NCBI GenBank assembly: GCA_963676165.1
Contig: OY781043.1
Coordinates: forward strand, 3,876,470-3,940,469
Length of the DNA stretch: 64,000 nucleotides
From: JAQIBY01 sp963676165
GTDB lineage: Bacteria; Bacteroidota; Bacteroidia; Bacteroidales; ML635J-15
Direction of reading: 5' to 3'
Position 1 is the stretch's first letter. The number at the start of each line of letters is the position of its first letter. Under the pieces are notes generated by a model. That model worked only from the letters and a program-made list of their open reading frames with translations, did not search any database and was not told the origin of the DNA. The translations under genes and the position numbers were made by a program. Shown one piece after another: positions 61,208 to 64,000 of the stretch.

Positions 61208-64000
61208 TGCACAATTCAGATTTTGACATATTGCTAAAACGTCTGGATCGGTTTATTCGCCGATACTATCTGAATCAATTCATTCGTGGGTTGATTCTTT
61301 CTGTTGCAATAGGTCTGTCTTATTTTTTGCTTGTTAGTGTTTTAGAGTATTTGGGAAATTTCAATACCTTGGTGAGAACCATTATGTTTTATTCGCTTTT
61401 ACTCATGATAGCATCCGTGAGTATTTGGTTTTTTGTTCGTCCTTTGCTTGGGTTTCTTCGTATTGGGAAGCAAATATCGTATAAAGATGCTGCACGAATT
61501 CTAAAAACCTATTTCCCCGAAATGCAAGACAAACTTGAGAATACTCTGGAACTTGCTGATATGGGAAATGAAAATTCAGATACTTCTGAACTCATACAAG
61601 CTGCAATTGAACAAAAAACAGAAGAAATAAAACCGATACCTTTTTTGTCTGCATTGCCTCTGAAAGCGAGTTTAAAATATTCAAAATACATTATCCCCCC
61701 TGTCGTTGTAATTGTCTTACTGTTTTTTTTCTGGCCATCAGCAATATCCGAAGGGACAGAACGAATTGTAAAGCATAGACAGGAATTTATTCCACCACCA
61801 CCTTTTGAGTTTCAACTGATGAATACAGATCTGAATGTGAGAAAGGGGAGTAGTTTGAAACTTAAATTAACCACAGAAGGTGATGTGCTTCCTGATAAAG
61901 TCTGGGTGCATTTTAATGGAAATCATCTGTTGATGCAGGAACCCACAACCAACCAGTTTGAATACGAATTTAAAAACATCAATAATTCCCTTGAAATTTA
62001 TTTCCAATCTGGTGAAATAAAGTCATCAACATTTGAAATTAATGTTTTGCCTGCACCGGCATTAATGAACTATCAAATTACCATGACCCCTCCTGCATAT
62101 ACTGGAGAGTCTGTTCAAAAGTACCAAGACCAGGGAGATATTAGCATGCCAGCCGGTTCAAAACTTTCGTGGTCGTTCAACACCAGAGAAACTTCGGAAT
62201 TGAGTCTGCTTTTTGCAGATTCAACTGTATTGTTTGCCGAACCATCAGATCAGTTTTTTCATGCCGATACCACCTTATTACGCTCTACTGCATATCAGAT
62301 ATTTTTGGCAAACAATCACTTTGTGAACGATAATCCTATCCGTTACAATGTGCATGTTATTCCTGATTTATATCCTGAAATTCAGGTGCAGGCAATGCGT
62401 GATAGTGCTGATTTGAATATTTTTTATTTCAATGGCATGATTCGAGACGATTATGGGTTTAACTCTCTACGTTTTTATTATCAAGATGCTGATGCAGACA
62501 CTCAGGAGCCTCAATATCTTGATGTCCCATTCAATACGGCTCAAAGTCCTCAGGAGTTTTATTTTGCATTTGACTTTTCGAAGTTTTCAAAACAGGATGT
62601 TGCTGCTATTCAATATTATTTTCAAGTAGGGGATAATGATGCCATTCATGGAAGTAAAACCACTCGCTCGCAAACTCAAGAATTCCGATTTCCTAGTAAA
62701 GACGATTTAAACCAGTTGAATGATAAGACAAATGCAGAGTTGGAAGATAAAATCAACGAAGCTAAAGAGTTAAGTCGAAAGTTACGTGAAGATGTTGAAG
62801 ATTTGCAGCGGAAACTAATAGATAAAAACATGTCTCAATGGGAGCGTCAGGAAAGCATGCAGCAAATCATGGAAAAGCAAAACGCCCTTGAAGAATTGAC
62901 GCAGGAAATTTCACGTCAAAATCAGGAAAGAAATGAGTTTATGGACTCCTACTCAGAGCGCCGAGAGGATATCATGGAAAAACAACAGCAAGTTGAGGAA
63001 ATGATGGAAAATCTGATGGATGATGAACTCAAAGAAATGCTGGAAGAGCTTCAGGAGTTGATGAAAAACAATCAAACTGATGACATGCAGGAACTCATGC
63101 AGGACATGAAATTTTCATACGATGATCTTGAAAAACAACTGGATAACAATCTGGAAATGCTTAAACGCATGGAGGTTGAGGAACGATTGCAAAACCATGT
63201 TGATCAGTTAAAAGAATTGAGTGAAGAACACAAAGCCCTTAGCGAAGAAACCAAAAATAAAGAAAAGTCACCCGAGGAACTTCAAAAAGAACAACAGGCG
63301 CATCAAGAAGCATTGGAAGACATTCAAGAAGAGTATGAAAAGACCATGGAAAAGAATGATGAATTGTCTGAACCAATGGAAATGCAAGATTTTGATCAGA
63401 ATTTTGAGGAGATAAAACAAGAGATGCAAGAAGGTCAGGAAAATTTAGAGAACAGTAAAGAGAAAAAAGCATCACAAAATCAACAAAATAGTGCTCAGCA
63501 AATGGATGAATTAAGTGAAAAAATGATGAGCATGATGAGTCAAAGTATGCAGCAATCAGCACAAGAAAACATGGATGATATGCGGCAACTTCTGGAGAAT
63601 TTATTGCAATTTTCTTTTGATCAGGAAGCCTTATTGAATGATTTTAATGTCATCTCTTCTCGTGATCCACGTTTCCGTGCAATTGTTGCGAAACAAAGTC
63701 GAATTGATGAGCATTTCCAAATGATAGACGACTCTCTTACAGCACTTGGTGCCAGAGTTCCTATGGTGGGTGGTATGATTCGTGAAGAGCAAAAAAGCAT
63801 TCGAAAACATCTGAAAGATATCATATCAGATATGAACGATAACCGAGTGCACAAAGTCCGTTCTGGTCAACAGCTTGTTATGACGCATACAAATAATTTG
63901 GCGCTTCTTTTGTCTGAGGCATTGGATCAAATGCAGCAACAAATGAATTCCATGTCTAGTTCAGATGGACAGTGTCAGAAGCAACAAGGACAAGGAAAAC
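61208..64000 (+). CDS. DUF4175 family membrane protein, partial
   Basis: At least 931 residues, continuing past the window end. Two N-terminal transmembrane helices (about 25-50 and 57-82), a third at about 158-178. A periplasmic beta-rich domain follows (about 180-490). From about residue 500 the sequence is an extremely Glu/Gln/Met/Lys-rich coiled coil (repeats such as EMQELMQ, EEMMEN). DUF4175 proteins in Bacteroidota often sit near MoxR/BatA-type genes. Start at 61208 lies 17 nt after the EnvC-like stop. Function unknown. Confidence 0.85.

Noticed and set aside
1..64000. tRNA, rRNA or prophage genes
   Set aside because: I saw no rRNA-like or phage structural sequence and recognised no tRNA cloverleaf by eye; a covariance search could still find a tRNA I missed.

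Overview
The window is a piece of a low-GC Bacteroidota chromosome, most likely class Bacteroidia. The evidence is the many lipoproteins and signal peptides, a DUF4249/TonB-receptor operon, a type IX secretion (T9SS) sorting tail, Bacteroidota-specific families (DUF4175, DUF4292, DUF4837), the futalosine gene mqnC, and promoter -7 boxes of the TAnnTTTG type. Gene order is mostly housekeeping, with no prophage, CRISPR array or rRNA, and I recognised no tRNA. Mobile DNA is limited to one decayed IS982-family transposase (about 23.4-24.06 kb). No clearly new multi-gene system is visible; the unusual signals are mainly regulatory repeats, decayed gene fragments and degenerate enzyme domains.

Layout. 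0-10 kb: a truncated SLC12-type transporter, an unknown conserved gene, ribD coupled to a CPBP membrane protease, a TetR regulator with a large GNAT-like gene that share a near-identical operator-like sequence, an Ig-like lipoprotein and a glycosyltransferase. 10-19 kb: prmC, then a sulfate-activation cluster (SLC13 permease, cysQ, cysC, cysD, cysN with a degenerate fused kinase domain) ending with the heptose kinase hldA. 19-27 kb: a DUF4249/TonB receptor/beta-barrel operon, the IS remnant, ispD, gcvH, a beta-helix lipoprotein and an array of small covarying palindromes. 27-32 kb: dusB, aspS and an ECF sigma/anti-sigma pair. 32-39 kb: a TetR regulator and a three-gene RND efflux operon with 21-bp-phased repeats in front, then a T9SS cargo protein.

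39-49 kb: rsfS-ftsH-DUF2007-cdsA and a family 9 glycosyltransferase, facing a LolC/E-type permease with rbfA; then DUF4837, and an Fnr-like regulator coupled to mqnC. 49-56 kb: two Wzz-like chain-length proteins, an O-antigen polymerase/ligase, efp, rnhA, a GNAT and a Wzx-like flippase. 56-64 kb: dut, a sugar nucleotidyltransferase, a TPR lipoprotein, a DUF4292 lipoprotein, an EnvC-like LytM protein and a DUF4175 protein cut by the window end.

Several genes point to surface polysaccharide (hldA, GT9, Wzz x2, Wzy/WaaL, Wzx, nucleotidyltransferase), although no complete glycan locus is present. PAPS made by CysD/N/C has no visible reductase here, so whether it feeds sulfur assimilation or sulfation of surface molecules is open. 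Start codons were adjusted where the longest frame contains an implausible N-terminal extension.
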